Assembly: GCA_041389885.1 (NCBI GenBank)
Contig: JAWKRB010000005.1
Location: forward strand, 124,001 to 188,000
Reading direction: 5' to 3'
From: JAWKRB01 sp041389885
GTDB taxonomy: Bacteria > Myxococcota_A > Polyangia > Polyangiales > Ga0077539
Length of the DNA stretch: 64,000 bases
This document shows, piece after piece, positions 33,486 through 42,840 of this stretch; within the stretch, counting starts at the first letter, position 1, and the number at the start of each line of letters is the position of its first letter. The notes beneath the pieces are model-generated. The model had not been told where the DNA came from. It worked only from the letters and a program-made list of their open reading frames with translations, and made no database searches. The position numbers were made by a program, and so were the translations under genes.

Positions 33486-35698
33486 CAACGCCACATCGGG
33501 ATCGCCTCAGCGGCGCCCGCCTGCCCTGGACCAGCCGCCGAGCAACAGTCCCCTACGCCCGTCTGGACGTAAATGTGCCAGGGGTCGCTGGTGCCGAAGA
33601 CGCGGACGAACTCGGTACCCGTCGAGCCAGGTTCCGGCGCTCGGTCGTCGAAGCACGCGATCTCGGCACTGATGACGGGAGGGCAGTGCTCAGTCTCGGT
33701 GGGCGTGCAGGGGATCGGGGCACCCACCGTCGAGATCGTGGAAGGAGTCGGAAACTGGGGAACGGAGGATCCAGCACAGGCGCTCGGCCCCGTCCCGTCC
33801 ACGCGCAGCGTCCGGGCGACAGGGTTCATGGGATTGCGAGCATCGAGGAAGGACACCGAGCGGTGGTTGCCCAGCGGGTCCTCGCCAAAGGCGATGCGCA
33901 GCGCCGGGTCGTCGGTGTGATCCGACCACCACTGCCCCGCGAGCGTGTTGTTCACATCTTGAATGATCCGGCAGGCCGAGCGCATGGTCAGATTCTTGCG
34001 AATCTGTGACAGGTAATCCGAGACGAAGGGCGGCGTGCTGCCATCGGCGGCCGCGTACTGGCGTAACGGACACGTGGTGGAGCGAAAGGTCGCGTAGCCG
34101 CCCTGGAGGGTGCTCTGGTAGCGGGCGCGGTTCACCCAGAACGCAGGTGGCGAGGCCGCGGTCTCTTGAAAGCCCGCGACGGTGAGATCGAGGCGTGCAT
34201 CGAGCGTCAGAAAGTCGAGGTTGCCCGCGTTGCTCTCGCCATGACGGAAGTCGCGCTCGAGCTCTCCGGGGTTGCGCCGCTGCTCGACGCCGATCGCCTG
34301 TCCGGCCTGAACCGTGACCCCGAGGTCATCGGCCGCGACGTCCTGGCTGAAGGTGGTCACGCCCCGAGGGCAGTCCAGCAGTCGGCAGACCCCGGTCCGC
34401 GCCACCTGCACGCAGGCGCTGTCGGCGCCGCAGGTCGTGGCAGCCCCTGGGACGCAGGTAACGCCCGTGCTCCGCCGACAGATGCCCGCGGCGAGGTCAC
34501 ACCGGCGCGGATTGCTCCCGGTGCAGTCGGCCTGCACCGAACAGCTTCGGTCGATGCCGGTGCAACGACCGGCGACGCATTGCTCGGCGCAGCTCGCATC
34601 GCTCGTACACGCCACCGTCGCCGCCCCTGTGCACTCCTTCAGCGGACCGCAGACACCATTGCCGACGCACTGGGCGTTGTCAGTGCACGGAATCCCTGCG
34701 GGCGCATCGCACTCCGCGCGGTCGACCGCGCCCAGCGTCGTCGGGGGCTGGTTCGCCCCCCCAGGGATCGGGCAAGCACCATTCACCCGGGTCTGCAGCC
34801 AACCCGCCAACCACGCCTCCGACGCGCGTCGTCGGAGCGCGGGAGAGGGCAGGTCACTCAGGTGATCGAAGCGAAAGGTTCGCCCGCAGGCGTACTCGAC
34901 CTCGACCCCATAGCTCTCGTCGGTCGCCGTCGTGGACTCCGAGATAGTGGGGTCCGCGCAGAGCGAGTAGTCGATCCGACGCACCCGGATGGCGGTGCCC
35001 CCGGCGGGCGCTGCGATGTCAAAGCGCGCAAGGCGTTGCTCGGGGGACAGCCCGTTGACGTACCAGCCGATGTGGTGACGGCCCTTGATGTCTCCCGAGG
35101 CCGAGAGGCCCACGGGGCTGATCGACGCGATGATCGACGGATCGGCGAAGGGTTGCGTCAGGATCTGCCCGTGCTCGGGGTGCGCGGGGTTGCAGCGGTC
35201 GGTCGCAGGGAGGTTCGCCGAGTCGCGCTGGAGCACCACCGGCCCCCGTCGCGCGAAGCACTCCAGGTCGAGCCGCTCGAAGCGCGGGACGTAGTTCTGA
35301 TGAAGCCCCTGTGCATTCCAAACCGCCTCGCGCTCCATGCGGCACGCGTCGTCCCAGGGCACCGCCCGCACGAGCTCCAACGGCGTGATCGGGACCCGCG
35401 CCTCGGGCGGACCGCTCTGGGTCTGAAAGAAGGTCAGCACGAGCCACTGACGGCCCGCGGGAGCCGGGATCCAATCGTTCTCGCTCACGCTCACCGCTGT
35501 GCTCCAGGTGGGTGAGCTCGTGGCGGTGACCTCCGCCGTGCCCAGCGAGTCCCCCATCCCGGCAGGTGGGAATTGCAGCGCGCGACCGATGCTCACAACC
35601 CCTTCCTGACCCAGCGCTCCGTGGAGGGTCAAACCGCCGTCCCCCAGCGAGACCCCATTGTCGTCGGTCACGAGCTGACCGTGACGGGCGTTGCTCAC
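33485..35698 (-). CDS. Large exported protein with Cys-rich module; 5' end damaged
   Basis: 737 aa as read from GTG 35698. No signal peptide at this start. Upstream in the same frame is an ATG at 35773 with a good GGGGAGA ribosome site, but an in-frame TGA at 35717-35719 separates them. A neighbouring frame reads RRIRLCDIGAWGL directly before VSNARHGQL, so small indels have probably broken the N terminus. The middle (about residues 300-450) is a chain of disulfide modules (CTDNAQCVGNGVCGPLKECT, CSVQADCTGSNPRRCDL), with beta-rich regions on both sides. No catalytic motif recognised. Its stop overlaps the FGE-fold lipoprotein start, the same arrangement as 13378-15905 / 15902-17203. Confidence 0.75.
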   Translation of the reverse strand: MSNARHGQLVTDDNGVSLGDGGLTLHGALGQEGVVSIGRALQFPPAGMGDSLGTAEVTATSSPTWSTAVSVSENDWIPAPAGRQWLVLTFFQTQSGPPEARVPITPLELVRAVPWDDACRMEREAVWNAQGLHQNYVPRFERLDLECFARRGPVVLQRDSANLPATDRCNPAHPEHGQILTQPFADPSIIASISPVGLSASGDIKGRHHIGWYVNGLSPEQRLARFDIAAPAGGTAIRVRRIDYSLCADPTISESTTATDESYGVEVEYACGRTFRFDHLSDLPSPALRRRASEAWLAGWLQTRVNGACPIPGGANQPPTTLGAVDRAECDAPAGIPCTDNAQCVGNGVCGPLKECTGAATVACTSDASCAEQCVAGRCTGIDRSCSVQADCTGSNPRRCDLAAGICRRSTGVTCVPGAATTCGADSACVQVARTGVCRLLDCPRGVTTFSQDVAADDLGVTVQAGQAIGVEQRRNPGELERDFRHGESNAGNLDFLTLDARLDLTVAGFQETAASPPAFWVNRARYQSTLQGGYATFRSTTCPLRQYAAADGSTPPFVSDYLSQIRKNLTMRSACRIIQDVNNTLAGQWWSDHTDDPALRIAFGEDPLGNHRSVSFLDARNPMNPVARTLRVDGTGPSACAGSSVPQFPTPSTISTVGAPIPCTPTETEHCPPVISAEIACFDDRAPEPGSTGTEFVRVFGTSDPWHIYVQTGVGDCCSAAGPGQAGAAEAIPMWR

Positions 35699-35773
35699 AG
35701 CCCCCAGGCACCAATGTCACACAGACGAATGCGACGCGCTGCTACGAACATGCCACTTGCGATGTGTCTTCAT

Positions 35774-36069
35774 GCGTTCTCCCCAGCTGCTTCGTCGAGC
35801 GCTGGGGCGATATCACTTCGCCAGCGGCTCGATGTCAACGGTCGTTGTTGGATCGTGTGAGCTTTCGTCGGATTGAGACGAAGATGCGTAGAGCCGATGT
35901 CAGCGCGAGGCGATCCCGAGCACCAACGCGATTCGGGTGCCGTTCGCGCAGCGCGGGCTCCGTGACGTGCTCGACGGTGGGCCCCGGCGTCTCTCTACGC
36001 GCAGGCTCCGCGAGCGACGACAGGCCTGAGCTCGACCCGCGAACAGCGCCGCAAGGCGACCTCCTCGTG
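35774..36069. other. Scrambled sequence between secreted gene and IS66 remnant
   Basis: About 300 bp with no credible gene. Part of it may be rearranged IS66 DNA (short tnpA-like stretches near 36000-36069), but I cannot align it with confidence. The promoter of the minus-strand operon would be expected here if it survives. Confidence 0.4.
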
Positions 36070-36322
36070 CCACGCCCGCGGCCACCTCCGTGATCGCCGC
36101 TCCCGTGCGCAGCGCGCGATCGGCGTACTGCGCGATCCGGAGGCGTAGCGGGCGGGGAAGTCCATCGGCCTCGGCCGCGGCAGCGCGGTGTCATGGCCAG
36201 GCGGGTGCGGAGCTTTGTGCATGATTCGATGCGTCCATCTTGTGCTCTCCTTGCGAGAGAGCAGTAACGACAGGTCAGCCCACCGGAAGTGTCACGTACG
36301 GGTCGGACGGCGAGGAGTTTAC
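36070..36322 (-). mobile_element. IS66 remnant: tnpA fragment plus right terminus
   Basis: Matches the right end of IS66 element A: GCGGCCACCTCCGTGATCG, then the tnpA 5' region with many indels, the leader CTCTCCTTGCGAGAGAGCA, and the terminal GGACGGCGAGGAGTTTAC, which has an extra T compared with elements A and B. Only about 250 bp remain; tnpB and tnpC are gone. It lies upstream of the minus-strand secreted-protein operon, as element A lies inside the corresponding island operon. Confidence 0.85.
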
Positions 36323-36588
36323 GGAGGGTGTGCCCGGAAGGCCTTCTCCTCGAAGCAGCGAGTCCCACGGACAAGGACCTGGCGCGTGCTGCCTGGAGGC
36401 TCAAGGCGCGAGGACCTTCAGGATGGTGTCGAAGTCTGGCCCGGCCTGCCCTCGAGCCGCGTGCCTCCGGAATTTTCTCCGTAAATGTGTCGACTTAATC
36501 TGCCAATGAGGAGCTCCCTGGGGTCCAAGGGGGATCTCTACGCGGGCGGGAACTGTACGGGTCTCAGGCCCTCGGAGGATTTCCAGTT
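36323..36588. other. Unassigned 266-bp spacer
   Basis: Between the IS66 remnant and the foldback remnant. A short plus-strand frame (RRVCPEGLLLEAASPTDKDL) may be a gene fragment, but I recognise no family. Nothing else seen. Confidence 0.3.
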
Positions 36589-36945
36589 AGGGCGAAGCGC
36601 ATCAGACCTCAATGGGTTTTCAATGGATTTGTCGCGGGCGGAGGCCGCCAGCCAGTAAGCCTTGTGGTCGTGCTGGTTTCGCCCTTCGCTGAAGCGGGAG
36701 CCTAACCTGAGCGCCCTCGCCGGGCGGCTGACCGGGCGCACGTCGGTGTGTGTTCCACACCCGACGGTGTGTGAAGGATTCTGCGGATGTTCCGCCGTGA
36801 GCTGCCGACGCAGTTCCATCGCGAAGATCGATCACCCCACCGTCGAGCGCGGCACGCGCGACGATCGCCCGGTCAGCCTCCGCCCGCGTGCGGGGGCTCG
36901 CCCAGTATCAGGCTCTCGCCGCCTTGGCCACGTTCAGCGATCAAG
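36589..36945. mobile_element. Degraded second copy of the foldback element
   Basis: Begins AGGGCGAAGCGCATCA and follows the left arm of the 22408-22839 element (CAATGGATTTGTCGCGGGCG is identical), keeps the central palindrome TTCCACACCCGACGGTGTGT and the block GTTCCGCCGTGAGCTGCC, then diverges; the right arm is largely eroded. The G+C-rich middle part of the left arm is shortened. No target duplication could be identified. It sits at the 5' end of the beta-helix gene and probably removed that gene's start. Confidence 0.8.
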
Positions 36946-36946
36946 C

Positions 36947-38134
36947 CAGTTGCCATGCGTCGTGCGCGGGTGCGCCGACTACGGCCACCAGTTCCTCGCC
37001 GCGTCGACCGCGCCGCTGACCGGGTTGATCTTCTGCGACATGACCCTCGACGTGCGGCGTCGCCCCAGGGACTACGCGTCACAGCGCACCTGCATCCGCG
37101 TCGAGGGTGTGCACGACCTGCGCGTCGAGCGCGTGCGCTTCGAGCGGCCGAGCGCCTGGGGGCTGGTGGTGGGCTGCGGCCCGACCTCGAGCACCGACGA
37201 CGAGACGGCGACGATCTACAACCGCGGCGTCATCGTGCGCGGCTGCGAGTTCGTAGGCCTTCGTGCGCAGGAGTACTCGGGCTTCGATGGGCGACCCCGG
37301 GGCAGCACGCTCGAGCAGCTGCTGATCTTCAACGCCGCCGACGTGCTCGTGGAGGACTGCGTGTTCCGCGACGTCCCGCCGAGCGCGTCGGGCCTCGGGT
37401 TCTACCAGGCCGTTGAAGACGCGCTGGTGCGCCGCTGCACCTTCGACGGCGCGGGCGCGGGCGCGTACTACCCCATCACGGGGCGCGACATCTCCTTCGT
37501 GTTCTGCAGGTTCTACGGAGGATCGGGGATCCTCGGCGCGCGCGAGACGGACCACTGTGGGCTGCACGGCACCTCCGCCGCCGCCGAAGACCTCCGCGTG
37601 CTCGGCTGCGAATTCGAGTGCCGCGAGAACGCCGCGGCGCTGGAGATCGGCGCGGTGCACCGCGCGGCGGTCCTCGGCTGCACCTTCGTCGGCTGCCTCG
37701 GCCCCAGCGTGGTGATCAACAGGGGGCGCGACCTCTTCGGCGACGCCCCCTTCACGTGCGACGACGTCTACATCGGTTGCTGCACCTTCTTCGACGCCGG
37801 ACGCTACGGCGAGCACGCGATGCTCCAGGGCGGAATCTACGTCGCGAGGCACGACGGACAGACGCTCCACGGCACCGTGACTCGGTGCACCTTTGAGCGG
37901 CTCTGGCGCAAGGACCTGATGACCGACCCCGCGGTGGTCCCGCAGGTGCCCGCGCAGGCCTATCCCTGGCTCAACGCGCTGGTGATCGAGCGGGCCGATG
38001 GTGCCACCGGCGGAACGCTCGTGGGCTTCACGAACCCTGACAACGAGTACCTCACGACGACCGCGGTGGACGCGCAGACCGGCGCGACACTCACGCTGGA
38101 GAACGTCGTCCCCCTCGTGGGTACGCTCAGCTGA
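36947..38134 (+). pseudogene. Parallel beta-helix protein, 5'-truncated
   Basis: About 395 residues of right-handed parallel beta-helix sequence, with repeated coils of about 22-25 residues alternating hydrophobic and small side chains (GVHDLRVERVRFERPS, ADVLVEDCVFRDV, VIVRGCEFVGL, EDLRVLGCEFECRE). The fold is shared by pectate-lyase-like enzymes, phage tailspikes and adhesins; I see no lyase catalytic set. No start codon with a ribosome site is present before the coils begin: the frame simply runs out of the foldback element, so the original N terminus and signal appear lost. A fusion product starting inside the element is conceivable but unlikely. Confidence 0.65.
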
Positions 38135-38589
38135 CCCCCTGGCCTCGCGTCGTCGTCTCCATCCAAGGATCCCCCTGCTGGGTTGCTCTGTTGACGGTGC
38201 CACCCTGCGCGGCGCACGCGCCGCGCCAAGAGCGACCACACGATCCAGCTGCACCGCGTCCTCCGCGCGAAGCCCGAGAGGGTCTACCGCGCCGGCCGCG
38301 ACCGAGCGGGCCGCGTGGTGTGACGACAGCACGGGTCACCCTGGGCCTTGTGCGCTGCCCCTGGGTCGTTCGGGCGCGCCAACGCCGCGAGCGGCCTCGC
38401 TCAGCAGACCGATCGCGTACTCGGCGAAGACCGAGCGTTGCGTCGCGTTCTCAAGCGGAGCCGTCACGTGGTCCAGGAGCACGTCGAGGCGGGCGTCGGA
38501 CCCAGCGTCGAGACCGGGCATCTGCCGCGACTACTTCTGCATTTCACAGAGATCCAGGGGGAGTGGGACAGTAGTGCTACGCTCCGAGC
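38135..38589. other. Non-coding stretch with short repeat
   Basis: 455 bp. Near 38288-38330 it contains GCCGCGACCGAGCGGGCCGC followed by GTGGTGTGACGA, closely matching sequence at about 49940-49980 next to the intact IS66 element. A minus-strand frame at 38336-38521 (VLLDHVTAPLENATQRSVFA) has protein-like composition and may be a gene fragment of unknown family. No complete gene. Confidence 0.45.
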
Positions 38590-39120
38590 GTGCACTCACC
38601 GCTCGACCTGCTTGATGCACCCGCGCGTCATCGACCCGACGAAGTCGATCGCTGGGCGTCCAGCCAGCTCAGCCTGGGCGTCGCAGCGAATGCGCTTGTC
38701 GAAGAGCTGGCACCGCTGTGCGATGCCAACGACATCGTGAGGTTCGTCAACGCCGAGGGGATGTACCGCCCACTCATGAGGCTCGCCGAGGCCGCGTCAG
38801 GTCGGGTCGCCTCAACGCTGTGGGCCTGGGCGTCGACGTCAGCCCTCGTTCGCGGTGAGCTGGCCGACATACCAGGACAGCTGGCTCTTCGAGCGGTGCT
38901 GGAGGATCCTGAGCACGACGTCGCGTGGCAGGCCTTTGGCGACGCCGCGCGTGCGTATGTCGATCCCCAACTCTTCGCCGATGTTCGCGCGTGGGCAAAC
39001 GACCGGACGCGGCCGCCCGTGCTTTCGCGGCGCGCCGTCGAGTGCTTCGAGGAGGTCGCTGGAGGCTGGGATGAGTCGGACCGTCATGCGCTCGCAGAGC
39101 TCAAGGCTCGGCTCGGCTGA
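38590..39120 (+). CDS. Hypothetical 176-aa protein
   Basis: GTG start at 38590. Helical, acidic, soluble protein with no recognised family. Segments such as VEELAPLCDANDIVRFVNAE, SLGVAANALVEEL and VRAWANDRTRPPVLSRRAVE suggest an all-alpha or HEAT-like domain. No signal or membrane helix. Composition is less GC-extreme than the core genes, in line with its place in the second accessory zone. No coupled neighbour, so function cannot be inferred from context. Confidence 0.6.
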   Translation: MHSPLDLLDAPARHRPDEVDRWASSQLSLGVAANALVEELAPLCDANDIVRFVNAEGMYRPLMRLAEAASGRVASTLWAWASTSALVRGELADIPGQLALRAVLEDPEHDVAWQAFGDAARAYVDPQLFADVRAWANDRTRPPVLSRRAVECFEEVAGGWDESDRHALAELKARLG

Positions 39121-39418
39121 GTGTCATGCGTGTGGGAGATGCGGCTTCGCGTCGATGCGTTGCACGGTAAGCGACCCGATCTCGCTGTCGCGAAGGGACG
39201 CGGACCGCAGCCCCGCGAGTTGGTAGCGTCGAGCCCGTGAGGGCGAGGTGTTCCCCGCTTCCGCGCCGGGGCGGCGCAGACGACTCCTCGCCGCCACTCA
39301 GGCACCGTCGCGGAGGGCGGCGCGGTCGAGGTCGAGCCGAGCGCGTGGTCCTCGGGGATCGCGGCGGTGCGGCGGGTAGGGCTGACGACGCGGGAATGGG
39401 CAACCGCCGCTGCAGCGG

Positions 39419-39555
39419 GTGTGGGGTGTCGACGCGCTGAAGTGCGAGGGCTGCGGCGGGCGGATGAAGTTCATCGCCGTGATCTTCGGAGCGCGCGGTG
39501 ATCGAGCGCATCTTGAAGCACCTCGGCGAGGACGCAGAGGAGCCGCTGGTTCGCG
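39419..39555 (+). pseudogene. C-terminal remnant of an IS91-family transposase
   Basis: Reads WGVDALKCEGCGGRMKFIAV, then after a one-base frameshift VIERILKHLGEDAEEP. This combination (a CxxCGGRM zinc knuckle followed by VIxxILxHLG) is characteristic of the C terminus of IS91-type Y2 transposases. Everything upstream is lost or unrecognisable. The preceding 300 bp (39121-39418) show no convincing gene. Confidence 0.7.
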
Positions 39556-39623
39556 AGGGCGCGCGACCCCTGCGACGCGTGGGATGGAGGGCAGAGTGGG
39601 CGCGCGGCGAGGTCGCCGCGGGC

Positions 39624-40811
39624 TCACGGCAGCGGGCGCGCGGAGAGCCAGGACCACACCCCCGCGGCCTGCCCGGTTCGCACCGAGAGCGGGCAGCAGT
39701 GACCGACGCCCGGCAGCTCGGTGTAGCGAAGGTCAAAGCCTCGGGCGCGCAGGTCGTCGCGCGTGCGCCGGATGTTCGCGAGCGCGAAGTCCCCGTCGCC
39801 CGTGAGCAGGTCCACGGGGATGCGCCGCGGCGCCATGCCCGCGAGGCCGAGGCCCGGCATCGGGTCGCCCGCGGCGGTGACGTTCACCGCGCCGAAGTCT
39901 CCCGCGAAGGCCATGCCCGCGTAGAACGCGAGGTAGCCCCCCTGGCTCTGTCCGGCGAGGAACACCCTACGTCGGTCGACGCCGCCCGCGACGAGCAGGG
40001 CGCGCGCGTCGGACACGAGCCGCAGGTCGCGGTTGGCGCTCGCGGGGCGGGTGTAGGCGTCCCAGTCCACGCCCATGGGTCCGCTGCCGGCGAGGGCGAG
40101 GGGCAGTGCGAGGGCCACACCCTCGGCGTCGGCGACGCCCTGGAGCCCGCTGGTCGCGAGGAAGTTCGCCGCCGTGTCGCCGTTGCCGTGGAGCGCGACG
40201 AGGCCCGAAGCCCCTGCGCGCCAACGCGTTGGGACGTACAGCAGCACCTGACGATCGCCCACGCGCAGCACGCGCTGGCCGGGCGCGAGGGTGCCCGCGG
40301 GGAGGTCCGTCGGAGCTCCGAGGTCGGCGGCGGGCCGCGCGTCGACGGTGGCGCCGGCGTCCATGACCACGCCGCGGCAGGTGCCCGAGAGCGGCACGCA
40401 CTGGGGGAACACCCCGGCGTTGGTCTGCACGCCCACGCATCGCCGGTCGGCGTCGCACGCGCCGCCGGCGCCGCAGGGGACGGCGCAGAGCATCTCGCCC
40501 ATGGGGCTGCGCACGCAGAGCCCGCCCGATGCGCAGTCGTCGTTCGTCGCGCAGGGCGCGCAGTACCCGCCACGGCGAGGGACATCGCTCGCCTCCGCGG
40601 GGCGGTCTATGGGCGCGCTCGGGACATCGGCGGGCGGCGCGGAGCCGTCACGGGGATCGAGGCGCGCGACGTCGTCGTGCGCGACGCGGTCGGCGCTCAC
40701 CGCGTCGGCGGGGAGGGCGGCGTCGTCGTCGCCCGCGGGGGCGAACTCCACCTCACCCGCGGCGACGCAGCCCGCGAGGAGCGCGGCGGAGAGGGCGGCG
40801 CGAGGGCTCAC
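39624..40811 (-). CDS. Secreted esterase/depolymerase-like alpha/beta hydrolase lipoprotein
   Basis: 395 aa. GTG start at 40811 overlaps the upstream stop (GTGA). Signal ALSAALLAGC (lipobox), Asp/Ala linker, a Cys-rich module (CAPCATNDDCASGGLCVRSP) and then an alpha/beta-hydrolase domain from about residue 190: oxyanion region LVALHGNGDTAANFL, nucleophile elbow LAGQSQGGYL and a likely catalytic His in GVGHCCPL. It resembles the polyhydroxybutyrate-depolymerase/feruloyl-esterase class. Probably a surface-attached hydrolase; substrate unknown. Second gene of an operon with the 418-aa lipoprotein. Confidence 0.85.
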   Translation of the reverse strand: MSPRAALSAALLAGCVAAGEVEFAPAGDDDAALPADAVSADRVAHDDVARLDPRDGSAPPADVPSAPIDRPAEASDVPRRGGYCAPCATNDDCASGGLCVRSPMGEMLCAVPCGAGGACDADRRCVGVQTNAGVFPQCVPLSGTCRGVVMDAGATVDARPAADLGAPTDLPAGTLAPGQRVLRVGDRQVLLYVPTRWRAGASGLVALHGNGDTAANFLATSGLQGVADAEGVALALPLALAGSGPMGVDWDAYTRPASANRDLRLVSDARALLVAGGVDRRRVFLAGQSQGGYLAFYAGMAFAGDFGAVNVTAAGDPMPGLGLAGMAPRRIPVDLLTGDGDFALANIRRTRDDLRARGFDLRYTELPGVGHCCPLSVRTGQAAGVWSWLSARPLP

Positions 40812-42064
40812 GGCGAGAGCTCGCAGCGCAGCAGCGCGCCGTCGTCGCGCCCGACGTAGACGTGATCGCCCCACCGCGCCACCGCGCGGGTGGCGTCGTC
40901 GGTGATGAACGCCGTGAGCTCGGTGAAGCGCGTGAGGTCGGCCGTGACGTCGAGTCGCACGGCGTACTGGAGCGGCGCGCCCGACCACTCGTCGCCCTCG
41001 GCCGAGAGCACCAGGACCTCGCGGGTGAGCGGGTCCTCCCACGCGTCGAGGACCTGCCGTCCGCGGAGCGCGTCGATCTCCGCGGCGGCGCCGTCGGCGC
41101 TCACGCGCATCGCGCGGTGCACCAGCGCGCCGTTGGACGAGGCCGCGCCGCGGGCCATTCCCCCACCGCCCTCGCGCGGGAGGGTCTCGACCACGAAGAT
41201 CGCGCGCAGGGGATCGGTCATCCCGAGGGCGGTGGCGGCGGTCCCGTCGAAGCGCTGGTTCACCACGGTGCTGCCGGTGCCCGCCGCGCCCGTGCGGTAT
41301 CCGAAGAGCAGCAGCGCGTCGCGCAGCGGGAGGATACGCACGAAGCGCGCGTCGCCCCTCCCCAGGTTGTGGTGACGCGCGGCGACGGTGAAGGTCCGCG
41401 CGCCGTCGTCGCTGCGCCAGAGGTGTCCGAAGATGTTTCCCGAGTTCCATTCCGACATGGTGGCGCCCGAGCCCACGGCCCAGAGCGACCCCCGCCAGCG
41501 GGTGATGTCGTGAACGTGCACCCCGTTGGGGACGGTGCGGTGCTTGGTCCAGGTCCCGCTCACGCGGCCGTAGACGTTGCCGAGCCAGGCGTCCTCGGTG
41601 GCGTCGACGCCCGCGATCCAGAGCGAGTCGCCGAGCGCGCGGTACTGCTCCAGCTGCTCCTCGTCGCTGCGAAACTCGGCGGCGAGCGCGTCGGGCCGCG
41701 GCGCGCGAAACGCGCGGACCTCGATGGGCGTGGCGCGTCCGAGGTTGAGGTTCGCGTCGCCGTAGCCCAGAAAGAGCCGCCCGTCGAAGACCGTGAGGTC
41801 TTGGATCCCGCGGAGAAAGCTCCGCCCCATGGCGACCCGCTCGCCCGCGGCGAGGTAGTCCGCGAGCGGCTGCGCCCAGGGCTCCAGCGGGCCGCAGCGA
41901 CGGCCGGCGAGCGCGCGCGGCCCTGCGTCGAGCGGCACATCCCTCAACGTAACGTCGGGCCCGCTCGCCGCGTCGACGACCACGTCGCCGGGCGCCGAGG
42001 CGTCGCCGGGCGCCGACGGCGCCGCGCTGCACCCGACGAGGACCACGGCGACGAGTCGCTTCAC
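40808..42064 (-). CDS. Propeller-like lipoprotein
   Basis: 418 aa from GTG 42064, chosen because it opens a short signal KRLVAVVLVGC. An Asp/Ala/Val linker is followed by about 370 residues of regularly spaced beta strands with turn motifs (GDSLWIAGVDATEDAWLGNV, RWRGSLWAVGSG, WRSDDGARTFTVAARHHNLG, GDHVYVGRDDGALLRCEL) that resemble beta-propeller or BNR/sialidase-type blades. No catalytic residues are recognisable. Coupled to the esterase-like gene by GTGA. It is divergent from the gene at 42124; the 59-bp gap holds both starts. Confidence 0.75.
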   Translation of the reverse strand: MKRLVAVVLVGCSAAPSAPGDASAPGDVVVDAASGPDVTLRDVPLDAGPRALAGRRCGPLEPWAQPLADYLAAGERVAMGRSFLRGIQDLTVFDGRLFLGYGDANLNLGRATPIEVRAFRAPRPDALAAEFRSDEEQLEQYRALGDSLWIAGVDATEDAWLGNVYGRVSGTWTKHRTVPNGVHVHDITRWRGSLWAVGSGATMSEWNSGNIFGHLWRSDDGARTFTVAARHHNLGRGDARFVRILPLRDALLLFGYRTGAAGTGSTVVNQRFDGTAATALGMTDPLRAIFVVETLPREGGGGMARGAASSNGALVHRAMRVSADGAAAEIDALRGRQVLDAWEDPLTREVLVLSAEGDEWSGAPLQYAVRLDVTADLTRFTELTAFITDDATRAVARWGDHVYVGRDDGALLRCELSP

Positions 42065-42123
42065 GCCCGCGAGCTTCGCACGGTCGCGCGCGGTCATCGA
42101 CCCCGTTGCGGTATCCTCACGCG

Positions 42124-42840
42124 GTGCTGCGATGGAGGTGTCACGCGGTCCTGCTCGTGGCGACGGGGTGCGGCCCTGGTGAGGTGACCTCGACCGCCGA
42201 CCTCGACGCGGGCGCCGCGCTCGACGCGATTTCGCCGCGCGATCGGGGCTTCGCGATGGACCTGGCCGCGAGCGACCGCGTGAGCACACCCGGAGACGCG
42301 CGCGCCGAGCTCAGCCTCGTCGAGCCGCCGCCGGATGTCGTCGCGCGTGACGTCACCGCGGCCGACCTCGTCCCTCCGCGAGATGTGCCTCCCGCGTGCG
42401 TCCCTACGCGGACCTCGTGCAACGAGTCGCTGGAGTGCGGCGCGATCCCCGACGGCTGCCCGGGGGGCGCGTTCCACTGCGGCGCGTGCGGGGGCGGTGA
42501 GACCTGGTGCGCGATCCAGCCCTCGCGCTGGCAGCCGCGGGTCAACAGCTGCGTGCAGCGCGCGCAGGCGGAGCATGGCGAGTGGTTCGACCCGATGCAG
42601 TTTCGAGACACCTCGAGCTGGCTGGTGATCCCCGCGATGGCGAACGCCTACGTCGCCGAGGTCGCCCGCTGCGCGCACGGCGGCGACGCGCACGCGGTGG
42701 TCGACGGCCATGCGCCGGGCAACGAGGTGCGGGTGCGCGGGGTGTCTGACAGCGTCGCCGAGAACTTCATCGTGCGCACCTACGGCACGGGGCGCACCGC
42801 GGGGCGCTACACCAGCGCGTGCTCGCCGGCGGGGTTCTGA
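42124..42840 (+). CDS. Small Cys-containing secreted lipoprotein
   Basis: 238 aa. GTG at 42124 gives the signal LRWRCHAVLLVATGC. An Asp-rich linker (residues about 20-85) is followed by a Cys cluster (CVPTRTSCNESLECGAIPDG, GGAFHCGACGGGETWC) and a globular domain with RVNSCVQRAQAEHGEWFDP and VRTYGTGRTAGRYTSACS. No enzyme family recognised. It stands alone between divergent genes. The start is uncertain by a few codons because an in-frame TTG at 42106 also exists. Confidence 0.65.
   Translation: MLRWRCHAVLLVATGCGPGEVTSTADLDAGAALDAISPRDRGFAMDLAASDRVSTPGDARAELSLVEPPPDVVARDVTAADLVPPRDVPPACVPTRTSCNESLECGAIPDGCPGGAFHCGACGGGETWCAIQPSRWQPRVNSCVQRAQAEHGEWFDPMQFRDTSSWLVIPAMANAYVAEVARCAHGGDAHAVVDGHAPGNEVRVRGVSDSVAENFIVRTYGTGRTAGRYTSACSPAGF

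Noticed and set aside
36662..36946. Extension of the beta-helix frame into the foldback remnant
   Set aside because: Repeat DNA with no signal peptide or beta-helix pattern; treated as loss of the original 5' end.
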